The position numbers and the translations under genes are program-made. The notes beneath the pieces are model-generated. The model ran no database searches. It was not told the origin of the DNA and saw nothing but the letters and a program-made list of their open reading frames with translations. A stretch of DNA of 40,678 nt from assembly GCA_025934635.1 (NCBI GenBank), contig JAICWX010000045.1:1-40678 (forward strand). Direction: 5' to 3'. The stretch is from Streptosporangiaceae bacterium (GTDB lineage: Bacteria > Actinomycetota > Actinomycetes > Streptosporangiales > Streptosporangiaceae). This document shows, in pieces, positions 23,173-30,082 of the stretch (its first letter is position 1; the number at the start of each line of letters is the position of its first letter).

Positions 23173-23442
23173 GTGAAGACTGTGTGTACAAAGGCCCGTT
23201 CGAGGTCGCGGTGGAGAGCGTCGCCGATCCTCGTATCGAGCAGCCGCTGGACGCGGGCATGGTGCTCGGCCACCGAGGGGACAAGCAGGGCCGGTACGGG
23301 TTCAACTACGGAATGGTCTTCGGCAAGGCCATCAGCATGGGCCACGGCCAGGGACCAGGCGGCGGACGGCTACAAGAACTTCGACCGGCGCGAGGACGGC
23401 TGGACCAAGGTTCTCCTCAAGCCAGGACCAGCGGCGGCCTGA
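23173..23442 (+). pseudogene. Formaldehyde/zinc alcohol dehydrogenase, both ends kept, middle deleted
   Basis: GTG 23173 has an excellent ribosome-binding site (AAGGAG). 'MKTV' is followed, after a small frame change, by 'YKGPFEVAVESVADPRIEQP', the N-terminus of glutathione-independent formaldehyde dehydrogenase (medium-chain dehydrogenase family, about 390 residues). Then 'GDKQGRYGFNYGMVFGKAIS' and 'MGHGQGP' come from near residue 300, and the C-terminal 'YKNFDRREDGWTKVLLKPG' ends the gene in the first frame. The catalytic zinc site, structural zinc lobe and Rossmann fold are all gone. Only about 270 of about 1,170 bp remain. The 200 bp before it (22969-23172) hold only GC-rich sequence without a recognisable gene. 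Confidence 0.8.
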
Positions 23443-23448
23443 AACTGG

Positions 23449-23515
23449 GCGGGAAACGCAGCCCCGTTCGGTCCTAAAGGTCTTTGAATTTGGCCGAACG
23501 GGGCTGCGTTCCCGC
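23449..23515 (+). terminator. Long hairpin after the dehydrogenase remnant
   Basis: A 22-bp stem with one bulged A: left arm about 23449-23471, right arm 23494-23515, containing ACGCAGCCCCGTTCGG and its complement; loop of 22 AT-rich bases. It begins 6 bp after the remnant's stop. Probably the original terminator, unusually long; a small hairpin element is the alternative. Confidence 0.7.
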
Positions 23516-23600
23516 GGAAATGGCCGACATAAACCGGCGGGCACCGGGAAGCGGGGCTCTCCTTCGAGAGATTGTCCCCGCTAACGGCAAGGAAAGCCGA

Positions 23601-23920
23601 ATGACGACCATGCCAGGACGCGCCGACTGGCGCGCGGACGGGCCTGCGCGCAGCGCGACCCGGACCTGTTCTTCCCGATCTCGTCGACCGGTCCCGCCCT
23701 GGAACAGATCGCCAAGGCGAAAGCGATCTGCCGCGGGTGCCCGGTACAGCGGCCGTGCCTGGACTTCGCGCTCGAGCACGACCTGGGATACGGCATCTGG
23801 GGCGGGACTACTCCGCAGGACCGGCAAGCCTGGCGGCGCCGGCGGCGCTCAGAGCAGGTCCGGACGGTCACTCTGTTAGCGGCATTTGCCCGTCACGTCC
23901 GCGGGCAGGACGGGCACGGT
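23601..23920 (+). pseudogene. WhiB-family iron-sulfur regulator with a one-base frameshift and no stop
   Basis: ATG 23601 follows AAGGAAAG. The first residues (MTTMPGRADWRADG) are WhiB-like; then one base is missing near 23640-23645 relative to the paralogue at 36268. The correct frame continues: 'CAQRDPDLFFPISSTGPALE', 'AKAICRGCPVQRPCLDFALE' (cluster cysteines in C-x2-C-x5-C after the first Cys), and the G-I-W-G-G turn 'GYGIWGGTTPQDRQAWRRRR'. WhiB proteins bind a [4Fe-4S] cluster and the principal sigma factor. After the domain this frame has no stop: it runs through 'SEQVRTVTLLAAF', with one rare TTA codon, directly into the next gene at 23921. If the lost base were restored the product would be a WhiB protein fused to that 151-residue domain. 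Confidence 0.8.
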
Positions 23921-24376
23921 ATGACGACATCTCCTCCCGGCATGGGCCCGCTGGCGCAGCGCCATGATGCCGCCGGCCATCCCGGCCGCCCGGTGGCCCG
24001 GCAACGTCCGCCGGGCACCTCGGATGCCACCGTCGCCGCTCTCGGCAAGCTTTCCGAGGCGCTGGAAGCGGCAGAGCATGCCCGCGGGCTGCTCTACGGC
24101 TTTCACCGTCTGTGCGGCAACGCGGACCTGACACTGCAGGAAGCCGTCGGAATGCTGCGCGACGCGGGACATGCCGCACTCGCCGACGACATCGAGCGGC
24201 CCCTGGCGGGCCGGGATATCGTCTCCGGCCGCTGGAGCTTCCGGCTCGTCGGGGAGTACGACACTGGGTACTGGGAGGTGTTCCGGGACGCCGAGGCTTA
24301 TGCCCGCACCGAACTCGGCGTGCCGACCCGGCACGTCTTCGAGGCGGAAATGAAGGAACGCGAACAGCGCGCGTGA
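23921..24376 (+). CDS. Conserved actinobacterial hypothetical protein
   Basis: 151 residues. After a 30-residue variable start come 'ATVAALGKLSEALEAAEHAR', 'LYGFHRLCGNADLTLQEAVG', 'MLRDAGHAALADDIERPLAG', 'WSFRLVGEYDTGYWEVFRD' and 'TRHVFEAEMKEREQ'. I recall close relatives throughout mycobacteria and other actinobacteria, always of this length and without assigned function. The ATG at 23921 has a poor ribosome-binding site (AGGACGGG). It continues in the same frame as the WhiB remnant, so it could be the C-terminal half of a fusion or a separate coupled gene. A 14-bp hairpin ends the unit. Confidence 0.78.
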   Translation: MTTSPPGMGPLAQRHDAAGHPGRPVARQRPPGTSDATVAALGKLSEALEAAEHARGLLYGFHRLCGNADLTLQEAVGMLRDAGHAALADDIERPLAGRDIVSGRWSFRLVGEYDTGYWEVFRDAEAYARTELGVPTRHVFEAEMKEREQRA

Positions 24377-24416
24377 CCTTTTTCTGCCTGTTCGCGCTGG
24401 CACGCAAGGAGCGAAC

Positions 24417-24455
24417 GGGCATCCGCCGGCCGCTCAGAGGAGCCGGCGGATGCCC
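24417..24455. terminator. Bidirectional terminator hairpin
   Basis: Perfect 14-bp stem GGGCATCCGCCGGC / GCCGGCGGATGCCC with an 11-base loop, placed between the convergent ends of the hypothetical gene (24376) and the hemerythrin gene (24462). It serves both strands. Confidence 0.8.
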
Positions 24456-24461
24456 TGCCCC

Positions 24462-25034
24462 TCAGTTGTCCCGGCCCGTTACCGCGTCGCGTACCTTATC
24501 GGCGGCAGCAGCGACCGGCCCCGTCGCCTTCAGTACGCCTGGCGAGGGCGGCGTGTGCGGATGCGGCCGGGTAGGGGCGCTGCTCTTTCCCCCGGCGATC
24601 TTGTCGCCGAGCCCGGCCGATATGTCGGCGGGCAGCGCCGTCCGCATCAGGGGCCAGACCTGCGACTCCTCGAACTCGATGTGCTCGCGGGCGTCCATGA
24701 TGAACTTGCCGAGCAGCTGCTCGAACTCGGCGTCGTCTGGGCTGAGCTTGTCCAGGCTGGCCAGCACCTGCTTGGCGTCCTGCTCCTGCCCGGTCGCCTC
24801 ATCGGCCAGCGTGTTGCCGGACTCCAGGTGATCCCGCACCGCGGGCCAGAAGTACATCTCCTCCAGCGCCTCGTGCCTGGACTCCTCGATGATGAGCTGC
24901 TCGGTCATCTTCTTGCGCAGGGCGAGCTGGTCCCCGGTCGCCCCGGTGGCCTTGGTCGGGCCCCGTTCGAGCTCCGCCAGCATCGCCTTGACGTCCTGGT
25001 GGTCCTGGGCTAGGACTGTGAACACGTCCGGCAT
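24462..25034 (-). CDS. Hemerythrin HHE-domain protein
   Basis: 190 residues. The di-iron four-helix bundle ligands appear in order: 'VLAQDHQDVKAMLAELE', 'IIEESRHEALEEMYFWPAV', 'GQEQDAKQVLASLDKL' and 'MDAREHIEFEESQVWPLM' (His/Glu pairs). The last 50 residues are Pro/Thr-rich ('APTRPHPHTPPSPGVL') and end in an amphipathic helix. Actinobacterial HHE proteins bind O2, NO or peroxide and influence redox and stress responses. A similar protein with the same THPHP-type tail lies at 33881. It sits beside the WhiB and sigma genes; its ATG at 25034 is followed upstream by GAGGAAC. Confidence 0.88.
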   Translation of the reverse strand: MPDVFTVLAQDHQDVKAMLAELERGPTKATGATGDQLALRKKMTEQLIIEESRHEALEEMYFWPAVRDHLESGNTLADEATGQEQDAKQVLASLDKLSPDDAEFEQLLGKFIMDAREHIEFEESQVWPLMRTALPADISAGLGDKIAGGKSSAPTRPHPHTPPSPGVLKATGPVAAAADKVRDAVTGRDN

Positions 25035-25103
25035 TGTTCCTCCTCGGTAGCCGTCTTGACGGGCCGCCTCCCTGCCCTCGCAGGGGTTGGTTAACCCCTT
25101 CGC

Positions 25104-25400
25104 CTACGGCGTGGCTAAGGATCTCGGCACCTGGCCCTGCTCCACTGACGCCGTGCTCGGCTCGTTTGCGCGGGGTTCGGTGAGCTCTTCGAGGCTGAGG
25201 CCCTTGGGCTCGGGCAGCAAGGTGACCGTGACCAGCAGGCCGAGCACGCAGACGCCGGCCACGATGGCGCTGGTCCGGCCGAACCCGATGGCGGGCAGCA
25301 GCGCGGTCAGCGCGTACGTGCCGGCGAATGCGCCGACCTTCCCGGCCGCGGCGGCGATACTGTGGCTGGTGGTGCGGACCCGGACCGGGAAAATCTCGGA
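25104..25400 (-). pseudogene. Sugar-porter-type MFS transporter, C-terminal fragment
   Basis: About 95 residues: 'SEIFPVRVRTTSHSIAAAAG' (the loop before helix 10/11), two transmembrane helices 'GAFAGTYALTALLPAIGF' and 'AIVAGVCVLGLLVTVTLL', then 'PEPKGLSLEELTE', the typical end of phosphate/sugar porters. Everything before it (about 350 residues) is gone; sequence upstream of 25400 is unrelated. The open frame continues upstream to 25472 without homology. Not expected to work. Confidence 0.75.
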
Positions 25401-25584
25401 CTGTCTCCGCGGTGCCGCTGGCGAGCAGGACCCGCTCCTGGATGGCCGATCAGGCGCTGCCCGCCTGACCAACCGCCCGGTTCCTCCTCAGCTATTCTCC
25501 AGTTCCCGCCTGTCACCCGGCGACAGCGCCACACAGGAAACGTCTGGGCGAATCAAAAATGAATGACAGGTAAGCGAATTGCTG

Positions 25585-25606
25585 CGGCCGGGTAAAGCCC
25601 CGGCCG
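25585..25606. terminator. Short hairpin
   Basis: 8-bp stem CGGCCGGG / CCCGGCCG with a 6-base loop, just before a putative promoter. It may isolate the downstream gene from read-through. The surrounding 25473-25613 stretch holds no gene I can identify. Confidence 0.5.
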
Positions 25607-25613
25607 GCAAGTC

Positions 25614-25642
25614 TTAAACGTTTTAGCCCTTACCCGTACAAT
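25614..25642 (+). promoter_or_regulatory. Putative promoter for a leaderless mRNA
   Basis: TTAAAC (25614-25619) and TACAAT (25637-25642) are separated by 17 bases. The ATG of the zinc-ribbon gene is at 25649, seven bases after the -10 box, exactly where transcription should start. No ribosome-binding site precedes it, consistent with leaderless translation, which is common in actinobacteria. Confidence 0.55.
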
Positions 25643-25648
25643 GACGTG

Positions 25649-26107
25649 ATGTCGGACACCCGGAGCTGTGAGCAGTGCGGCACGGTGTTCGTGCCGCGGC
25701 GTGAGCATGCCCGGTTCTGCTCGGCTCGCTGCCGGGTCGCCTGGAACCGCCACCATGTCGGTGAGCATCCCGCCCAGATGGCCGCGCTCGACTGGTCCGT
25801 CGCCGCCATGCAGGAGACCACCAGCCGGCTTTTGCAGGCCAGCGGCTGGGACCAGGCGGACGGGTACGCGGTGATCAGCGAGGCTGTGTGGTGGTTCACG
25901 ATGGTCGACGCCACCCTGGTCCGCTATCAGCCCGATACCTACAACAGCTGCCTGGCTCGTCAGGAGCCCATCCGGCGCCGGATTACCGAAGACACCTTCG
26001 CCGGGCTGCGGTTCGTCCGCAACCAGATGGGCTATCGCGCCGACCACGCCGACTTCATCCAGCCTGTCGACCGCCCGGCCGGGGGCGGCCTCCGGGTCGC
26101 GGAGTGA
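25649..26107 (+). CDS. Zinc-ribbon (C4) hypothetical protein
   Basis: 152 residues. The N-terminus is a compact zinc knuckle, 'CEQCGTVFVPRREHARFCSA' with a further 'RCR', i.e. C-x2-C and C-x3-C. The rest is helical: 'WSVAAMQETTSRLLQASGW', 'AVISEAVWWFTMVDATLVRY' and 'ITEDTFAGLRFVRNQMGY', a tail reminiscent of HEPN-type or abortive-infection helices. I recall homologues in Streptomyces and relatives but no assigned function. The ATG at 25649 was chosen from promoter spacing; a GTG one codon earlier is possible. Confidence 0.72.
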   Translation: MSDTRSCEQCGTVFVPRREHARFCSARCRVAWNRHHVGEHPAQMAALDWSVAAMQETTSRLLQASGWDQADGYAVISEAVWWFTMVDATLVRYQPDTYNSCLARQEPIRRRITEDTFAGLRFVRNQMGYRADHADFIQPVDRPAGGGLRVAE

Positions 26108-26140
26108 CGATGGAGACCGGTACCCGGGCCCGCGCTGGAA

Positions 26141-26293
26141 GTGCTGACCCCGCGCGGGCAGGCCTGGGAGCTAACCCGGCACCGGGCCTACCGGGCCCGG
26201 CTCGCCGGGCGTCCCATCGGGCGGATCATCAGCCAGGCCACCACGTTCCTCTCCCATGCCGCCCGGGCTGGCAGCCTCACCAGCAGCGCCTAG
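26141..26293 (+). CDS. Small hypothetical open frame
   Basis: 50 codons from GTG 26141, reading 'VLTPRGQAWELTRHRAYRAR', 'LAGRPIGRIISQATTFLSHA', 'ARAGSLTSSA'. It has protein-like composition and lies in the same frame as the preceding zinc-ribbon gene, beyond its stop. It could be a short gene or the end of a longer one. No family recognised. Confidence 0.35.
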   Translation: MLTPRGQAWELTRHRAYRARLAGRPIGRIISQATTFLSHAARAGSLTSSA

Positions 26294-26393
26294 CCCGCCG
26301 CTGCGCCGAGGGCCGTGCCGGGGGCGGCAAGGTCAAAGCGTTCGGCCGAACGGTACGACGGTCACGTCCTGGGCCGGGAACGCGCCGTCCGGG

Positions 26394-26621
26394 CTAAGCC
26401 AGGATCCAGCACAGCCTCAACCGCACCAGGTGAGCACCGGTGCACAGCGCCATCATGACCGCAGCGGCCGCCGCGGATAGCCCGGTCAGGGGAATTGAAG
26501 CACATGGGTTGGGTGAGGGCTTGTCCGGCGACCGGTTCGCTGGGTCGGGGCAGGAGGCTAGCACCGCTAGGATGGCGAGCACTCCTCCACGAGCCAGCTG
26601 GCGGGATGTGGAACTGGGCAC
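26394..26621 (-). CDS. Possible small lipoprotein/membrane protein
   Basis: 75 residues with a lipobox-like N-terminus ('GVLAILAVLASC') and a second hydrophobic stretch near the C-terminus ('LTGLSAAAAAVMMALCTGAH'). No clear ribosome-binding site and no recognised family. It is the only candidate in the 394-bp stretch 26294-26687, which otherwise shows just a hairpin at its right end. Confidence 0.28.
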   Translation of the reverse strand: MPSSTSRQLARGGVLAILAVLASCPDPANRSPDKPSPNPCASIPLTGLSAAAAAVMMALCTGAHLVRLRLCWILA

Positions 26622-26658
26622 GCCTGGCTCCGCAGCTCAAAACCTGCTCTCGGGTTTA

Positions 26659-26688
26659 TTGGCGCCGCCGGCAGGTAGGCGGCGCCAA
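26659..26688 (+). promoter_or_regulatory. Hairpin ending on the start codon of the next gene
   Basis: Perfect 11-bp stem TTGGCGCCGCC / GGCGGCGCCAA with an 8-base loop. Its last base is the A of the ATG at 26688-26690, and the region where a ribosome-binding site would lie is inside the right arm. In RNA it would hide the start, so it may control translation; as DNA it is also a good dyad. Confidence 0.5.
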
Positions 26689-27179
26689 TGCGAGTCCTGG
26701 CAGTCATCGAAGGGGAACTGACGAGCGACGGCGGCGCGGCCCGGTGGGCGCTGCTTGAGGCCCTAGTCGCAGAAAACGGTCCCCACCCACCTGAAGTGCG
26801 GGTCATGGCTCCCGTCAGGGACACCGGTACCCAGATCGTCCCGCAAACCCTGGACTACACCCTAGGCATCGAGAACAGCCAGGACATCGCCGGGCCATCT
26901 TGCTGGACCCAATCGCGGCGCGCTCGCCACCGCCTGGCCAGGGCCTTGCGATACCTGCGCGGGCTGGGACTACGGGCAAGCGGGGACATCGAGCCTGGCA
27001 ACACCTACCGCGCGGTCTGCCGCGTTGCCGCGGCAGGCGGCTACGGCCGGGTGCTGCTGCTGTCAGGCAACCGCTCCTCATGGAGCAACCGCATGGCCAC
27101 CCGCCTGATGGCGGCACGCCTGCGCCGCTCGCTGCAGATACCCGTAGAGCTTCCCGGACGGGCCAGCCTTTCACCCTAG
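26688..27179 (+). CDS. Conserved hypothetical protein, possibly USP-like fold
   Basis: 163 residues. It starts with a strand-like 'MRVLAVIEGE', has 'RALRYLRGLGLRASGDIEPG', then 'AVCRVAAAGGYGRVLLLSGN' and 'RLRRSLQIPVELP'. The order strand, helix, strand, G-rich loop and a C-terminal 'RRSLQIPV' strand resembles a universal-stress or HUP-type fold, but the ATP-binding G-x2-G-x9-G-S/T motif is not clear. The start lies on a hairpin. Function unknown. Confidence 0.6.
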   Translation: MRVLAVIEGELTSDGGAARWALLEALVAENGPHPPEVRVMAPVRDTGTQIVPQTLDYTLGIENSQDIAGPSCWTQSRRARHRLARALRYLRGLGLRASGDIEPGNTYRAVCRVAAAGGYGRVLLLSGNRSSWSNRMATRLMAARLRRSLQIPVELPGRASLSP

Positions 27180-27290
27180 GCTGCCTGGCCGGGGCGGCCG
27201 GCTCGCCCTCGCCATCGCTGCCTAGGGTTTGGCAGGCGGAGAGACGGGCAGGCGGGGCGGCCGCTTGGCGTCGAGAAGAGGAGAACCGCC

Positions 27291-28133
27291 ATGACCGAGG
27301 AACCGCGGGTCACGCCGGGCAGCCCCACGGCCGACGCTGATACCGACCGGATCGTCTTCATCGGGACCGCGACGACCCTCATCCAGGCCGCAGGCTTCAC
27401 CATCCTCACCGACCCCAACTTCCTGCACCGCGGGCAGCGCGCCTACGTCGGCATGGGCCTGACCACCAGGCGGCTGACCGACCCCGCGATGTCCATCGGC
27501 GAACTGCCGCCGCTCGACTTCGTGGTCCTGTCCCACCACCACGGGGATCACTTCGACCGGATCGCGGCCCGCAACCTAGACCACGGCCTCCCGGTCGTCA
27601 CCGAGCCGCACGCGGCCCGCAAGCTCCACCGCCAGGGCTTCCGCTCGCCGGTCGCTCTGTCGACCTGGCAGTCCCACGTCATGACCCGGGACGATGCCGA
27701 GGTCCGGGTGACGTCCCTGCCCGGCCAGCACGCGCCCCGGCCGCTCGGCTACGTCGTGCCGCCGGTCATGGGCAGCCTGCTGGACTTCTCCCGCGGCGGC
27801 CGGCGGCTGCTGCGCCTGTACATCACCGGCGACACGCTCATGCACGACGGGATCAGGGACATCGCGGAGCGGTTCAGCAATATCGACCTGTGCCTGATCC
27901 ACCTGGGCGGCACCCGGATCGCCGGCGTCCTGCTGACCATGGACGGCCGGCAGGGGGTTCAGGCCTTGCGGACCGTTGCGCCGCGCCGGGCCATCCCGGT
28001 CCACTATGACGACTACACGCTGTTCAAGTCACCGCTGTCCGACTTCAGGCGCGCCGCCGAGGCAGCCGGCCTGCCAACCGAGCTTCACTACCTGGACCGC
28101 GGCGAGAGCTACCGCCTCGGCCTGGATGCCTGA
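27291..28133 (+). CDS. Metallo-beta-lactamase-fold hydrolase (UlaG/RomA-like)
   Basis: 280 residues. ATG 27291 follows GAGGAGA. It opens with 'IVFIGTATTLIQAAGFTILTD', then 'GQRAYVGMGLTTRRLTDP' and the metal motif H-H-H-G-D-H in 'VVLSHHHGDHFDRIAA'. 'LYITGDTLMHDGIRDIAERF' supplies the bridging Asp, and 'IPVHYDDYTLFKSPLSDF' the last His. This arrangement is that of the L-ascorbate-6-phosphate lactonase (UlaG)/NAPE-PLD-like branch. It is intact, unlike most neighbours. The substrate is unknown, perhaps an acylated or lactone compound. Confidence 0.88.
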   Translation: MTEEPRVTPGSPTADADTDRIVFIGTATTLIQAAGFTILTDPNFLHRGQRAYVGMGLTTRRLTDPAMSIGELPPLDFVVLSHHHGDHFDRIAARNLDHGLPVVTEPHAARKLHRQGFRSPVALSTWQSHVMTRDDAEVRVTSLPGQHAPRPLGYVVPPVMGSLLDFSRGGRRLLRLYITGDTLMHDGIRDIAERFSNIDLCLIHLGGTRIAGVLLTMDGRQGVQALRTVAPRRAIPVHYDDYTLFKSPLSDFRRAAEAAGLPTELHYLDRGESYRLGLDA

Positions 28134-28849
28134 AAGCGTTTCGCCCCACCGTTGGCAGCGGATGTCGCGTCCGGCGCTGCCGTCCGCCGGGCCCCGTGCT
28201 CGTCTGCGGCTCCGTCGAGCCCTGACCAGCCAGGTCCGCCGGATACCTCAGGGACCCCGGGCACCGGTCCGGCGCTTGGCGTTTCCAGGCGTGAGACCAC
28301 GTACAGGTGGTTGAGCCGGGCCCGCAGTTGAGCCAGGGCGCGGCGGGGTGTCGGCAGCGGGACAAGGTGCCTCGGCATCGGGATGTACAGCCCGTCAGGA
28401 CGCCGGGCCTCGATGACGGCCCGCTGCTCCGCCGGGACCGGCTGGCTCACCGGGGCGTACGCCGTGCCCTGCCGCTGGGCGGAGATGCCGTACTCGGTGC
28501 CCCGCCGCAGCCGGCGGCGGTCGGCCCGCTGCAGCGTGAGGCAGACGTGCCTGATCACGCCGAACGCCGCGACGGGCAGCACGAAGAACCCGGCGCGGAA
28601 CGCCCAGACCACCGCGAAGAGCGGGATGCCGAGGTGCAGGGCGATGACGTCGGAGGATCCGGCCAGCTGCCGGTCGGTGGCCATGGCCAGGATGGCCGCG
28701 CCGAGCGCGGTGCGGGCCGGCACGTTGCGCGGGCGGTCGAGGACCTGGTGGTACCTGGCGTCCCCGGTGACCCACCGCTCGAATGCCGGGTACCCGCCCA
28801 TGAGCAGGAAGAACGACGCGGGCAGGAGCGCACCGGGAATTGAGGACAT
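28109..28849 (-). pseudogene. QcrB-type cytochrome b, C-terminal fragment
   Basis: About 245 codons matching the end of the actinobacterial cytochrome bc1 b-subunit: 'SIPGALLPASFFLLMGGYPA', 'FERWVTGDARYHQVLDRPRN', 'VPARTALGAAILAMA', 'GSSDVIALHLGIPLFAVVW' and 'GFFVLPVAAFGVIRHVCLTL', then a long cytoplasmic tail. The haem-binding helices and both quinone sites are absent. At about 28850 the match stops where a PfpI gene on the other strand begins. The open frame continues to 29374 only as the shadow of PfpI. QcrA and QcrC are not nearby, so this was a stray or second copy before truncation. Its 3' end overlaps the MBL gene. Confidence 0.78.
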
Positions 28850-28850
28850 C

Positions 28851-29443
28851 CCAGGCAACGGTGTGGCCGCGGAGTTCACCGAACCCAAAAGGCCGTGACC
28901 GAGGCCGGCGCCGACGTCGACGTAATCGGCGCGCAGGCCGGGACCGCCCGCACTGTCGACCACGACCTGGATCCCGGCGAGGAGTTCACCGTCGACAAGA
29001 CCTTCGATCAGGTATCCGCCGACGACTACGACGCCGTCATCGTGCCCGGCGGCACGGTCGGCGCGGACAAGCTGCGCGGCGAGGCCGCCGCGGTCCGCTT
29101 CGTGCGGGGCTTCCTCGAGGCCGGCAAGCCCGCCGGGGTGATCTGCCATGGTCCCTGGACCCTGGTCGAGGCGGACGTGGTCCGGGGCCGCACGCTCACC
29201 TCCTTCCCCACCCTGGCCACCGACATCCGCAACGCCGGCGGTACCTGGACCGACCAGGAAGTGGTCACCGACCAGGAAGTGGTCACCGACCAGGGACTGG
29301 TGACCAGCCGCAACCCGCACGACCTGCCCGCGTTCTGCGCCACGATCGTCGAGGAGTTCGCCGAGGGCCGGCACCCGGCCCAGTCACGCAGCACCTCCAC
29401 CGGGACTACGGCCCATGGACAGCTGTCAGCCGTGAAACCGTGA
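28851..29443 (+). pseudogene. DJ-1/PfpI-family protein, 5' end lost and frameshifted
   Basis: From GTG 28895 the frame is clean: 'VTEAGADVDVIGAQAGTAR', 'DDYDAVIVPGGTVGADKLR', the nucleophile elbow 'GKPAGVICHGPWTLVEADVV', 'FPTLATDIRNAGGTWTD' and 'NPHDLPAFCATIVEEFAEG'. The catalytic Cys and its following His are present. The first strand should read like 'ATDGVEEVELTEPRKA'; the DNA at 28860-28894 encodes 'GVAAEFTEPK' in a different frame, so the 5' end is truncated and has a one-base shift. PfpI proteins act as deglycases, chaperones or peptidases in stress. A shortened protein from GTG 28895 could be made, but it would lack the first beta-strand. Confidence 0.75.
29249..29302. repeat. 18-bp tandem repeat in the PfpI gene
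   Basis: ACCGACCAGGAAGTGGTC occurs twice exactly (29249-29266, 29267-29284) with a diverged third copy to 29302. It encodes T-D-Q-E-V-V repeats and is in frame, lengthening the loop after the PfpI core by six residues. Confidence 0.85.
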
Positions 29444-29453
29444 CCAGCCGCTG

Positions 29454-29657
29454 GTGCTCGGTCGACCGCGCTCCGGGCGTGGAGCCACAGCCGGTAGTCC
29501 GGGAGCGTGCGGTCCGTGGGCTAACGCGGTAAACCGCCAGGTGCTAGCGGCCTTCGATGCCGGACTGGGTGATCCGGACGCGATCCCGCAAGACAACGGG
29601 TGCTTCAGCACCCTGGAGTGGTGCGACGGCCAATGGGTCGTTCTAGAGCGTCAATGA
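29454..29657 (+). CDS. Short open frame, probable gene tail
   Basis: The last 45 residues look like real protein: 'NAVNRQVLAAFDAGLGDPDA', 'IPQDNGCFSTLEWCDGQW' and 'VVLERQ'. The ending 'STLEW-DG-W-VL' resembles the C-terminus of histidine-phosphatase-type proteins, but this is weak. No ribosome-binding site or start is convincing, so a leftover 3' end is the better reading. Confidence 0.35.
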   Translation: MLGRPRSGRGATAGSPGACGPWANAVNRQVLAAFDAGLGDPDAIPQDNGCFSTLEWCDGQWVVLERQ

Positions 29658-29708
29658 ACGGCCAGCCGACCGCCGGATACCCATCCCGGCCGGTCATAGG
29701 AGGAAGTG

Positions 29709-30005
29709 ATGGACCAGTCCGCCGTGCCCTTGCTCGAGGCCCTGACCGATTACCATGCGCGTGACCGGTACGGGTTCACCCCGCCGGGGCACCGGCAGGG
29801 CCGCGGCGCGGACCCGCGGACCGTCGGCGCGATCGGCCGGGACGCCTTCGCTCCGACGTGCTGGCCACGGCCGGACTCGATGACCGCAAGTCAATCACCG
29901 CAGAACTGCTCGACTACCTGCGCAGCGGCCTGGCCGCCGGGATGCAGCTTCCCGACCCGGCCGACCCCAGCCTCGGCATCATCGGGTTGTCAGCCACGCC
30001 GCCGC
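29709..30005 (+). pseudogene. Orn/Lys/Arg decarboxylase (group III-type), both ends kept, core deleted
   Basis: ATG 29709 has AGGAGG five bases upstream. 'MDQSAVPLLEALTDYHARD', 'FTPPGHRQGRGADPRTVGA' and 'GRDAFA' are the N-terminus of actinobacterial PLP-dependent ornithine/lysine/arginine decarboxylases. One base is lost near 29848; 'DVLATAGLDDRKS' follows in the new frame and jumps directly to the C-terminal segment 'ITAELLDYLRSGLAAGMQLP' and 'DPADPSLG'. The PLP lysine and the whole catalytic domain, about 400 residues, are missing. The remaining DNA to 30082 has no gene. Confidence 0.8.
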
Positions 30006-30082
30006 CCGGGCCTGATCCCCAGCGGTCCGGCGGGGCGGCAGCTGGCCATGGCCGCCTCCGCCGGACCGTGGGAAGGTATTCG

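Noticed and set aside
23449..23515. MITE or terminal inverted repeats of a mobile element
   Set aside because: The 22-bp hairpin lies directly after a gene end, has no target duplication and no second copy in the window, so a terminator is simpler.
28850..29374. Extension of the cytochrome b fragment frame
   Set aside because: This part is antisense to PfpI and has no cytochrome b similarity; homology stops at about 28849.
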